Shown here one piece after another: positions 8,457-15,403 of a stretch of DNA of 28,679 nt. Made by a program: the position numbers and the translations under genes. The stretch's first letter is position 1. The number at the start of each line of letters is the position of its first letter. The notes under the pieces were generated by a model. That model saw nothing but the letters and a program-made list of their open reading frames with translations. It ran no database searches and had not been told where the DNA came from. The stretch is from assembly GCA_021828745.1 (NCBI GenBank), contig JAJZDE010000009.1, forward strand, positions 1 through 28,679, written 5' to 3'. Source of the stretch: Pseudomonadota bacterium (GTDB taxonomy: Bacteria > Pseudomonadota > Gammaproteobacteria > Burkholderiales > Ferrovaceae).

Positions 8457-9354
8457 TCGGCACATCCACATGCACGTCGGCACCGTGCTGGAAATGGAGA
8501 TTCAGGGGCACGGTCTGACCGGCTACCAGAGGATGATCCAGGTCCTCCAGCATCAAGTGATGGCCTCCGGGCGCCAAGGTCGTCTGACCATGGGCGGGAA
8601 TCACCAGATGATATTCATGTTCCATGTGTGCCATATTGCCTTCCATTTCCATGGTCTGATGCAGCATGACATGGTCAGAAACCGGACTGTCCGCGCCTTC
8701 CAGAGCCTCTTCATGGTCGCCCGGATTGACCAGGGTCAGATACACTACCCCCTCCTCTTGTCCAGGTGCCGTGGCGCGGGCCATCGGGTGCAGGACCTGA
8801 ATGGTGGGGGGGCGCACCGCCTGCACGCCCGCTTGCGGGACGGGAGTGGATGATCGACCGAGCAGAGGTTCAATGCCCGCCACCAGAACAGATTCAGGCA
8901 ATCCCTGATCATCATCGGCAGCCCATGCATTCTGGCGCACGATGCCTTTCCGATCCACCAGAATGGATAGAGGCATACGCCAGATCCTTCCAAATTCATC
9001 CACTTCGGCATGATTCTTCAGAACCCACGGAAAGTGGTAATGTTTCATCATGTCGCGCGCCATGGGCAGGTCCTCGTCACTGTCCATGTCGATGGCTACG
9101 ATATCCAGACCCTGGGCATGGTATTTCTGATACAGATTTTCCAGACGAGGCATCTCTTTCCGGCAAGGAACGCACCAGGAGGCCCAGAAGTGTAACAGAG
9201 TGACATGACCCTGCTCGCTTTGTGCCGTCACCTTTCCCCCGCCCTCCAGGTTCAGGGTATAGGCCGGTATGGGGGCGCCTATCTCGAGGGCCTGAACCAT
9301 AGGCGCAGAACCCAGCAGTGAAGCAACGATGATCCAAAACATAGAGCGCTGCAT
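8437..9354 (-). CDS. Periplasmic TlpA-like thioredoxin fused to a PCuAC copper-chaperone domain
   Basis: The 305-residue product has a signal peptide (about 1-22, cleavage near VQA-LE). A TlpA/ResA-type thioredoxin domain (about 24-165) follows, with active site WCVPC (Cys61, Cys64) and the cis-proline segment RMPLSILVD. The C-terminal half (about 182-305) is PCuAC/DUF461. It carries the full Cu(I) motif H-x-X10-M-X21-H-x-M: His232, Met244, His266, Met268, plus extra His/Met residues in MEMEGNMAHMEHEYH. In known systems separate TlpA and PCuAC proteins help load the CuA site of cytochrome oxidase; having both on one chain suggests thiol reduction and copper delivery act together (inference). 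AGGAG lies seven bases before the ATG. It is the last gene of the envelope cluster. Confidence 0.93.
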   Translation of the reverse strand: MQRSMFWIIVASLLGSAPMVQALEIGAPIPAYTLNLEGGGKVTAQSEQGHVTLLHFWASWCVPCRKEMPRLENLYQKYHAQGLDIVAIDMDSDEDLPMARDMMKHYHFPWVLKNHAEVDEFGRIWRMPLSILVDRKGIVRQNAWAADDDQGLPESVLVAGIEPLLGRSSTPVPQAGVQAVRPPTIQVLHPMARATAPGQEEGVVYLTLVNPGDHEEALEGADSPVSDHVMLHQTMEMEGNMAHMEHEYHLVIPAHGQTTLAPGGHHLMLEDLDHPLVAGQTVPLNLHFQHGADVHVDVPITPLVP

Positions 9355-9386
9355 ACAACTTCTCCTTTTGTCAGAAATGTACGATA

Positions 9387-9426
9387 CCCCAAAACCCGAA
9401 GAACGAGGAAGACTCTTCGGGTGGGG
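9387..9426 (-). terminator. Hairpin between the outer-membrane protein gene and the thioredoxin/PCuAC gene
   Basis: A nine-base perfect stem, ACCCGAAGA (9394-9402) with TCTTCGGGT (9414-9422), can be extended by CCCC/GGGG across an AAA bulge. It begins about six bases past the outer-membrane protein stop codon. On the minus strand the stem is followed by only four Ts and then GGGG, so it may be a leaky terminator or an mRNA-stabilising hairpin that tunes expression of the last gene. Confidence 0.45.
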
Positions 9427-9431
9427 CAGGC

Positions 9432-10421
9432 TTAGAACAAGTAGGTAATGCCTGCGTTCACCATCCAGTGAGGCACCAGTTGATCCCCGTTGGCATAGCG
9501 GTACAAAGGCAGGTAAATCGATGTATTGGCCTGCCAGTGGCGAGACAGGTCGATCAGCGCGCCGGGGGCCAGAAAAATATTGGTATAACCGCTGTTCAGG
9601 TTACCATACAAGGCATCGCCCCCCCCTTGATCCGGAGCTCGCCACAGGGCATTCACCTGCATCATGGGAATGACATGAGTGCTTGCTTCGATGGCATTCC
9701 AGGTGACCCCCGCGACGGTATTGAGACTATCTCCCGGTTTGTATCCCTGATAATGATTCAGGGCATGGCGCCAGGTTCCTTGAGAAAACCACCCCCAGTT
9801 GGCACTGAAATTTCCCATGCTGTAGTAACCCAGCAATAAATCGGTGGTGCCGGTTCCCGGTGCCGTATCCCGATCGATCAAAGGGGCCGGATTGATAGGG
9901 CCGGTGGGCAATTTCAGACCGAAGGTCAACCCACTGGATTTATCCTTGGAGAATCCCGTATACATCCCCATCACGCGTAAATCAGACAGACTGCTGATGT
10001 TGGTCGAGCGGGGAGTGGGCGAAGGATTGATCTGCCCCGGTATCCCGCTCGTGTCCGTGGTAAACGTGCGCATCCAGTAGGGAAGCATGGCCTCGACCCC
10101 CCAATTGTCATTAAACATATGCTGACCATAGAGAGTGTAAAAGTTGGTCCCGATCTGTTTGTCGGGGTTGAGTGCACCGACCTGTCCACTGGCCCCACTG
10201 TGGTTCCAGTTCTGATTCATGAAGGAATATTGAAGGCTCACCTGGTCATTCATGCCACTCACGGGCAACCCGGGCAGACCCACGTCGAAGACCCCACAAC
10301 CACAGGCACAGGCCCACCCCTGAGTGGCGACTCCAAAACCCAGGACCAATCCGGCCAATTTTCTCCACCGTACCGGATTTAAGCGTAAACATTTTTTATA
10401 ATAAAAAACAATACGATACAT
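9432..10421 (-). CDS. Putative outer-membrane beta-barrel protein with CxCxC N-terminal motif
   Basis: 329 residues. The N terminus is a signal sequence with an unusually long basic n-region (about 1-21) and a hydrophobic core (GLVLGFGVATQGWA). It is followed at once by CACGCG (Cys38, Cys40, Cys42) at the predicted mature N terminus. The rest is rich in alternating aromatic and polar residues typical of barrel strands and ends in a C-terminal phenylalanine (GITYLF), the BAM recognition signal. It resembles the broad MetA-pathway/transporter-like barrel proteins, but I cannot name the family with certainty. A lipoprotein is unlikely because GWAC is a poor lipobox. AGGAG lies nine bases before the ATG. 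The Cys triplet and neighbours suggest metal binding; the function is unknown. Confidence 0.75.
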   Translation of the reverse strand: MYRIVFYYKKCLRLNPVRWRKLAGLVLGFGVATQGWACACGCGVFDVGLPGLPVSGMNDQVSLQYSFMNQNWNHSGASGQVGALNPDKQIGTNFYTLYGQHMFNDNWGVEAMLPYWMRTFTTDTSGIPGQINPSPTPRSTNISSLSDLRVMGMYTGFSKDKSSGLTFGLKLPTGPINPAPLIDRDTAPGTGTTDLLLGYYSMGNFSANWGWFSQGTWRHALNHYQGYKPGDSLNTVAGVTWNAIEASTHVIPMMQVNALWRAPDQGGGDALYGNLNSGYTNIFLAPGALIDLSRHWQANTSIYLPLYRYANGDQLVPHWMVNAGITYLF

Positions 10422-10464
10422 CGCAAAGTTCTCCTGAAAAGGAAACTAATACTGACGCATGGAC

Positions 10465-10481
10465 TGCTCAGAAGATGAGCA
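10465..10481 (-). other. Short stem-loop in the leader of the outer-membrane protein gene
   Basis: TGCTCA (10465-10470) and TGAGCA (10476-10481) form a six-base stem with a five-base loop, 44 bases upstream of the ATG at 10421 and clear of its ribosome site. It could protect or regulate the transcript; no function can be assigned. Confidence 0.35.
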
Positions 10482-10502
10482 GGCGCATCAGAAAGAAAAT
10501 CA

Positions 10503-10542
10503 TTTTCCGGCCCCTAAGTTAGGGGAAGATCATCCCGGAAAA
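10503..10542 (-). terminator. Nested hairpin in the 127-base gap after the DUF2946 gene
   Basis: An outer stem TTTTCCGG (10503-10510) with CCGGAAAA (10535-10542) encloses an inner inverted repeat CCCCTAA (10511-10517) with TTAGGGG (10519-10525). On the minus strand it is followed by TGATTTTCTTTC, a broken T tract. It may act as a partial terminator or attenuator separating the first two genes from the outer-membrane protein gene. Confidence 0.4.
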
Positions 10543-10548
10543 AACGAT

Positions 10549-10962
10549 TCAAGCGTGAACGGGAGGCGCGTTGGGATAAGGGAGGAAGAAGTCGCGGAAC
10601 GCGATGAAACGAAGAATTTCACGGGATGCCAGGGGCTGTCCATGAAACAGGGTGAGCCCCAATCCCGAATGGGACAGATCCATGGGCAGGGCCAGGGCCA
10701 GCGAACTGCAAAGGGAACAGTGACTATGCCCGGAATCGGAAGGAAAGGAGGGAAAATGGGCGGGATGTTGATGATCTGTGACGGACGTCGTCTCGACCCA
10801 TTGTTGCCCTGAAACCGTACAGATTTGAAGTGCGGAGCCTGTCTCGCTGCCACGATCAAGAAGCGGATCCAGTGCCCCAACCACCAGAAACATCTGAAAC
10901 AACAGCGGCCATAAAAGCCAGCCAGCCAGCCGTTGAATCCGATGGGGGGACAAAAGATTCAT
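10549..10962 (-). CDS. DUF2946-like small envelope protein
   Basis: 137 residues with one N-terminal hydrophobic segment (about 11-32, GWLLWPLLFQMFLVVGAL) that is a signal anchor or signal peptide. The middle is rich in possible metal ligands: His64, His66 and His69, then GHSHCSLCSS with His79, His81, Cys82 and Cys85. The C terminus (FLPYPNAPPVHA) has the proline-rich ending usual for DUF2946 proteins, which often occur beside PCuAC and copper-receptor genes in proteobacteria. That association and the neighbouring PCuAC fusion suggest a copper-linked role, but no biochemical function is established. It begins 17 bases after the Sel1 gene stop with only a weak ribosome site, so it is probably co-transcribed and coupled. 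Confidence 0.7.
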   Translation of the reverse strand: MNLLSPHRIQRLAGWLLWPLLFQMFLVVGALDPLLDRGSETGSALQICTVSGQQWVETTSVTDHQHPAHFPSFPSDSGHSHCSLCSSLALALPMDLSHSGLGLTLFHGQPLASREILRFIAFRDFFLPYPNAPPVHA

Positions 10963-10979
10963 GATCTCAGGTTACTGTC

Positions 10980-11861
10980 TCAAGGTTTGACCAAACCGGT
11001 GGAATACAGAACCCCCAGATTCTTCTGTGCTTCGGTATTCCCCTGTTCGGAAGCCTTGTGAAACCAATCGGCCGCTTTGGCGTAGTCCTGGGGCACCCCT
11101 TGGCCATTGTCATAGAGCATCCCCAGATTGTTCTGGGCACGGGCATAACCCTGTATGGCTGCCTTTCGGTACCATTCGGCAGCCATGATGTAATCCCTGG
11201 GAACCCCCCGTCCATTCTCATAAAGTGCGCCCAAATTGTTCTGCGCCTTGGAATTACCCTGCTCTGCAGAGCGTCGGTACCAGTCGGCGGCTTCTGCCGG
11301 ATCCTGAGGAACACCACGCCCTGACTCGTAAAAAACGCCCATGTTGTTCTGCGCCATGGCATTGCCCTGATTTGCCGCTTTACGGAAGTAATCGACGGCA
11401 ATGGCGTAATCGCGAGTCACTCCCGACCCATTGGCATACAGTAATCCCAACTGAAACTGGGCTTCAGCCACATTTTGATCAGCAGCCTTTTTCAACCACT
11501 CAGCCGCTTTGGCATAATCACGAGGTACACCTTGGCCGGAGATATACATCATCCCTAATTTGTACTGGGCCCAGGCGACATTTTGATTGGCCGCCTTGGT
11601 ATACCAGTCTGCCGCCTGAGCGTGATCTCCGGTCATGTCCAGGTAGGCCCCCAGATAGGTTTGGGCCTTGGAGTCGTTGTTGCGCGCTGAATCAAGCAAC
11701 TTCTGCACGGCCACAGCGTCACCACTCTTGGCGTTGGAAGCCAGAGAGACCGCTTCCGACTCTGTCAAGGGCGGCGCAGATCCGGAACCCGTGGCGTATA
11801 AAGTCGTTGAAGTCCCAAGCATCATCAGAAAAAGCAATCTGGAACCGAGAAACTTATTCAT
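10980..11861 (-). CDS. Secreted Sel1-repeat (TPR-like) protein
   Basis: 293 residues. The signal peptide (about 1-24, MNKFLGSRLLFLMMLGTSTT then LYATG) predicts a periplasmic protein. From about residue 66 the chain is a solenoid of Sel1-like repeats beginning AQxxLG and containing the GxGVPxDYAKAAEWYRKAA pattern. One shorter unit is followed by five exact 36-residue units (98-277) and a last unit cut short after 16 residues. Sel1 proteins are scaffolds for protein-protein contacts; the partner is unknown. The ATG at 11861 has GAGAAGG about six bases upstream; the open frame extends 25 codons further without a good site. It is the first gene of the cluster that leads to the DUF2946, barrel and PCuAC genes. 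Confidence 0.85.
   Translation of the reverse strand: MNKFLGSRLLFLMMLGTSTTLYATGSGSAPPLTESEAVSLASNAKSGDAVAVQKLLDSARNNDSKAQTYLGAYLDMTGDHAQAADWYTKAANQNVAWAQYKLGMMYISGQGVPRDYAKAAEWLKKAADQNVAEAQFQLGLLYANGSGVTRDYAIAVDYFRKAANQGNAMAQNNMGVFYESGRGVPQDPAEAADWYRRSAEQGNSKAQNNLGALYENGRGVPRDYIMAAEWYRKAAIQGYARAQNNLGMLYDNGQGVPQDYAKAADWFHKASEQGNTEAQKNLGVLYSTGLVKP
11031..11570 (-). repeat. Five tandem 108-base coding repeats (Sel1 units)
   Basis: Five consecutive 108-base units encode residues 98-277 of the Sel1 protein in register. The units starting at residues 170, 206 and 242 are the most alike (AQNNMG or AQNNLG), which suggests recent internal duplication. The DNA is diverged enough that slippage is not obvious. 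Confidence 0.7.
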
Positions 11862-11955
11862 GTACACCTTCTCAATCGAGAGAGAAAAACGCCAAGTGGT
11901 GAGTATCACCGAACCCAATATCGAAAAACAACGCACGAGCCCGCGCGCTTGTCGG

Positions 11956-11964
11956 AATATACCA
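11956..11964 (-). promoter_or_regulatory. Candidate extended -10 promoter for the Sel1/copper cluster
   Basis: Minus-strand TGGTATATT (11964-11956) is an extended -10 (TG-n-TATATT) inside an AT-rich stretch (roughly 11956-12015) that stands out in the 207-base gap 11862-12068. The -35 region is weak (TTACGA). It would give a leader of about 90 bases before the Sel1 ATG. Nothing else coding is seen in this gap. Confidence 0.35.
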
Positions 11965-12068
11965 AAATATCATAAACTCGTAATCACTTTCGTGAGCAAA
12001 AATGAAATTATTTTGTCGAACGCCGTGACGCCCTGCCCCGCAATCCTCTCGCCATCCTGAAAGTTTTC

Positions 12069-13253
12069 TCAGAAGGGCGAACCGTCTGTATCCAGTTCCA
12101 CCGTCGGCGTCGCGGATAATCCTGGGGATAAATGTTGCAACTGATCCAAAGGTTCATCAAACACGATTTTGACGGGCAAGCGCTGTACGACTTTGACATA
12201 ATTGCCGGTCGCATTCTCCGGAGGCAGCAGACTGAAGCGGGAACCCGTGCCATCCTGAAAACTGTCGATATGCCCATGCCATTCACGATCGGGAAAGGCA
12301 TCCACACGAATTTTTACCTTTTGTCCACGGTGCATGCGGTGTAACTGGGTTTCCTTGAAATTCGCGACCACCCAGGGAGCGCCGGTCACCAGGGACAGAA
12401 CTACCGTGCCCGGCTGAACCAGTTGCCCCAACAATAGTGTTTTATGGGTTACCTTTCCAGCAGAAGGAGCCTCCAGTCGTGTATAGGTGAGATCGAGTCG
12501 CGCCTGAGCCAGTGCGGCCTCAGCTTCAGCCACCGAAGCTTGGCCTCCGGCTTCCTGATCCCGTTTGAGGGCCACCTGACGAGGCCCCGACCCCGCTTCA
12601 TCGAGGCGAGCCCGAGCCTCTCCGACTCGTGCAGCGGAGATCTCCACCGCACGTTGCGCCGATTCTCTCCGCGCTTGCGCGGCTCGATCTGCCGTCAGAG
12701 CCTGATCAAGCCGCTGGTGTGAAATTTCCTGTTTTTCGTAGAGTGCCTGGTAGCGCTGCACATCGTTGTGGGTGAGTTGAGCCTCCGCCGCGCTGCCGTC
12801 ACTTTCCGCCACCGCCTGTTTCTGGGCAGCCAACGCCGAGGCCAGGGCACTCCGGGCTTCCCGCACCGCCGCAGAGGTGGTGGTGGTCACCACGGAAAGA
12901 TCCTGGGAGGTGACCCCATGCTGAGCTTTGGCTGCAGCCAAAACGGCTTCTGCTTGCTGGACACGCAAAGCATAATCCCGGGGATCGATGAGCGCCATGA
13001 GTTGGCCTGCCTTGACCCACTGATTGTCTGTCACTCCGACCTGAGCGATATAGCCACTGATATGAGGGCTGATCTCCACGATGTCGGCCTCGATGAAAGC
13101 ATCGTCTGTGCTTTCCTGGTTCCGTTGGACAAACCACAAGCCAAAAGCGCACAACAGCACCACCCCTCCCCCCAGCATCAGCCAGCGCCGCCAGGATACC
13201 GTGACCGACTGGGCAGTGGGGGGCGAAGAGACGGAAACGTCGTCCTGAATCAT
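12069..13253 (-). CDS. emrA: EmrA/HlyD-type membrane fusion (periplasmic adaptor) protein
   Basis: 394 residues. A short cytoplasmic N terminus and one membrane helix (about 25-42, WLMLGGGVVLLCAFGLWFV) are followed by the EmrA-type entry STDDAFIEADIVEISPHISG. The lipoyl/barrel-sandwich halves flank a long alanine- and glutamine-rich coiled-coil hairpin (about 95-245), and a beta-barrel domain ends the protein (LEAPSAGKV, GAPWVVANFKETQL, FSLLPPENATGNYVKVVQRLPVKI). The last segment is diagnostic of the EmrA/VceA branch that partners MFS pumps. It overlaps the TolC-type gene by four bases (ATGA). No EmrB-type transporter follows; the next gene downstream is the Sel1 gene after a 207-base gap. 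The symbol is by family, not orthology. Confidence 0.9.
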   Translation of the reverse strand: MIQDDVSVSSPPTAQSVTVSWRRWLMLGGGVVLLCAFGLWFVQRNQESTDDAFIEADIVEISPHISGYIAQVGVTDNQWVKAGQLMALIDPRDYALRVQQAEAVLAAAKAQHGVTSQDLSVVTTTTSAAVREARSALASALAAQKQAVAESDGSAAEAQLTHNDVQRYQALYEKQEISHQRLDQALTADRAAQARRESAQRAVEISAARVGEARARLDEAGSGPRQVALKRDQEAGGQASVAEAEAALAQARLDLTYTRLEAPSAGKVTHKTLLLGQLVQPGTVVLSLVTGAPWVVANFKETQLHRMHRGQKVKIRVDAFPDREWHGHIDSFQDGTGSRFSLLPPENATGNYVKVVQRLPVKIVFDEPLDQLQHLSPGLSATPTVELDTDGSPF

Positions 13254-14605
13254 GGAAGGGACTCCGGTTGAGAGGGGGTTTCGTAGGTGATTTGACCCAT
13301 TGCCAGATCATAATTTACCTGTGCCATACCCAGGCTTCCCAGGGCTCCGATCTGATCGCTCCGAGCCTGTGCCAGACCAGCCTGGGCATCCACCAGTTCG
13401 AGATTATCAGCGACGCCGCTGACAAAGCGGTCCTGTGCCTGCTGCATCAAACGTTGGGCAAGATCCAGTCGCAACTGCGCTGCCTTCACCTGAGCACGAC
13501 TGGTGTTCAAGGAGTCCTCAGCCAAACGGACATCCTCTTCCACTTGATGGCGCCCGTCTTTCAAGGACAGTTCGGCTTGGCGCCGACGGCTTTCGGCCTG
13601 ATCCTGACGTGCGACCAATGCCCCTCCCTGATACAGGGGCACGCTCATCTGGATGCCGTAACTGTAGGTACGATAGTCATACTGGGTGGGAAGTACCCCG
13701 CTGGGACCAATCGCACCGATCAATCCGATGGTGGGGTAGGAAGCCGCCACAGCAGCTTCTTTTTCCGTTACCCGTTGTTCCAGGGTTTTTTCCAGTGCCT
13801 GCAATTCTGGTCGTTGCTGCAGAGCACGGTCCACCGCATCCCCCCCGTCGGGACTTGATGCGGGAATGATCCCCAGAGTATCCGTCAATTCAATGGGGAG
13901 GTCAAGCGGCAAACCGAGGGCGCGATGCAGGCGGGTCATGGCATCTTTGGCGGCACCCAGCGCCTGTTGCAGTTGGTAGGCGACTTGCGCTTCTGACGCA
14001 GCGGCCCGCACCTCATCCACACCTGTGGCCAATCCGCTCTTCAACTGATCGCGCGTCAATTGCAGGAGATGTTGAGACAACGTTTCGTTGGCCTGTGCCG
14101 CCTCGACCGACTCCACGGTCTGTTGTACGGCCAGATAAGCCAAACCGGCAGCACCGGCGATCTGTTGCGCCCGTGCCGTGGCTTCGAGACGCGCGACTTC
14201 GACCCCGGTTTGAGCCGAAGATGCCTCGTGTACATGGACCAGATCCAGAATTTGCTGGGTAAACTGTACACGCGCATCAAACGTATTGAAAGGGCCGATG
14301 AGCGTGGGAAACCCTGGCAATGCCAAACCCATGGCACGCAAGTTCTGGGTTTGACGCATCTGATAGGAATTGAAACCCACCGCCGGACGCAAGGCGGCCC
14401 GCGCTTCCTCGGCACGGGCTGTGGCCTCCTGGGCCTGTTCGAGAGCCAGTTGCACCTGAACATGGTGCGTCACGGCCATCCCCATGGCCTGACGCAAGGT
14501 CAGATGCAAACGCGTGTCCGGAGTATCCTGAGCCAGGGCGGCGGTACTGCCCAGCAGTAATAAAGCGGCACCTGCCCACACAGTTCGAGGGGGGTTATAC
14601 CCCAT
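13250..14605 (-). CDS. TolC-family outer-membrane efflux protein
   Basis: 451 residues. The signal peptide (about 1-26, TVWAGAALLLLGSTAALAQ) is followed by two OEP repeats with long coiled-coil helices rich in Ala, Gln and Glu, and conserved turn segments such as LYQGGALVARQDQAESRR and GVADNLELVDAQAGLAQARSDQ. It would form the outer-membrane exit duct for the adjacent EmrA-type adaptor. The start at 14605 is supported by AGGAG seven bases upstream and the signal peptide right after it; it lies inside the end of panB (11-base overlap). The frame is open 23 codons further upstream but without a signal sequence. Substrate unknown. Confidence 0.92.
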   Translation of the reverse strand: MGYNPPRTVWAGAALLLLGSTAALAQDTPDTRLHLTLRQAMGMAVTHHVQVQLALEQAQEATARAEEARAALRPAVGFNSYQMRQTQNLRAMGLALPGFPTLIGPFNTFDARVQFTQQILDLVHVHEASSAQTGVEVARLEATARAQQIAGAAGLAYLAVQQTVESVEAAQANETLSQHLLQLTRDQLKSGLATGVDEVRAAASEAQVAYQLQQALGAAKDAMTRLHRALGLPLDLPIELTDTLGIIPASSPDGGDAVDRALQQRPELQALEKTLEQRVTEKEAAVAASYPTIGLIGAIGPSGVLPTQYDYRTYSYGIQMSVPLYQGGALVARQDQAESRRRQAELSLKDGRHQVEEDVRLAEDSLNTSRAQVKAAQLRLDLAQRLMQQAQDRFVSGVADNLELVDAQAGLAQARSDQIGALGSLGMAQVNYDLAMGQITYETPSQPESLP

Positions 14606-15392
14606 AGCAATGCTCCTCCCCAGGAAACTGACCCGCTTTGACTTCCCGCACATAAAGTTCCACGGCTTCTGCAATGGAGCCCGTTTCCCGAATGAAGGAA
14701 CGGACGAAGCGGGGAGGAATATACGCCCCCAGCCCCAGCATGTCGTAAATCACCAGCACTTGCCCTGAGCAGTGAGGGCTGGCCCCGATACCGATGGTTG
14801 GAACCTGGACTTGGGCACAGATCTGGTCGGCCAGGGGGCGCGGCACGGCTTCTATCAGAATCATGCTGGCACCGGCTCGTTCCAGTTCCTGCGCATCGGT
14901 CAGAATCTGTTGGGCCATGACAACGGTACGGCCTTGAACCTTGAATCCCCCCAGTTGATGCACGGACTGGGGGGTCAATCCGATGTGGGCACAGACGGGA
15001 ATGCCCCGAGTCACCAGAAAGGAGACCGTTGGCACCATGCTGGCCCCCCCCTCGATCTTGACCATCTGGGCCCCTGCACGCATCAATTCGGCCGCATTTC
15101 GAAAGGTGTCCTCGGGGCTGATTTGGGCCGTGGCAAAGGGCATGTCGGCCAGCAAGAAGGCCTTGGGTGCACCCCGCGCAACACAACGGGTATGGTAGGC
15201 AATGTCAGCGATGCTGACCGGCAAGGGAGAATCATGACCTTGCACGACCATCCCCAGAGAATCTCCAATCAACAAGGCATCCACCCCGGCCTGTTCCAGA
15301 ACCCGTGCAAAACTCGAGTCATAACAGGTCAGCATGGCAATTTTTTCACCGCGTTCCTGCATGAGTTGCAGGTCCACGATCGAGGTGCGCAT
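14595..15392 (-). CDS. panB: 3-methyl-2-oxobutanoate hydroxymethyltransferase (ketopantoate synthesis)
   Basis: Transfers a hydroxymethyl group from methylene-tetrahydrofolate to 2-oxoisovalerate, the first step of the pantoate branch of pantothenate synthesis. The 265-residue product is full length with the family motifs: MLTCYD (19-24), LIGDSLGMVVQGHD with the metal-binding Asp, ADMPFAT, VKIEGG with the active-site Lys, HIGLTPQS, ILIEAVP with the catalytic Glu, and GIGASPHCSGQVLV. The ribosome site (CTCCT on the plus strand, 15401-15405) overlaps the yceI stop. panB usually sits beside panC; here it is embedded between an envelope protein gene and efflux genes, and panD is 13 kb away. Confidence 0.96.
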   Translation of the reverse strand: MRTSIVDLQLMQERGEKIAMLTCYDSSFARVLEQAGVDALLIGDSLGMVVQGHDSPLPVSIADIAYHTRCVARGAPKAFLLADMPFATAQISPEDTFRNAAELMRAGAQMVKIEGGASMVPTVSFLVTRGIPVCAHIGLTPQSVHQLGGFKVQGRTVVMAQQILTDAQELERAGASMILIEAVPRPLADQICAQVQVPTIGIGASPHCSGQVLVIYDMLGLGAYIPPRFVRSFIRETGSIAEAVELYVREVKAGQFPGEEHCYGV

Positions 15393-15403
15393 AGCACTCT
15401 CTC

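Noticed and set aside
9432..10421. Lipoprotein reading of the barrel protein, with Cys38 lipidated
   Set aside because: The residues before Cys38 (QGWA) do not fit the lipobox, which needs Leu or a similar residue at -3. The C-terminal Phe and strand pattern fit a barrel better.
11862..12068. Small gene in the gap between emrA and the Sel1 gene
   Set aside because: Frames here are short or are upstream extensions of the Sel1 frame without a ribosome site; the AT-rich part looks like a promoter.
14500..15186. 228-codon minus-strand frame overlapping panB
   Set aside because: Out of frame with panB on the same strand, rich in Gly, Ser, Arg and Cys without motifs; panB is complete and conserved.
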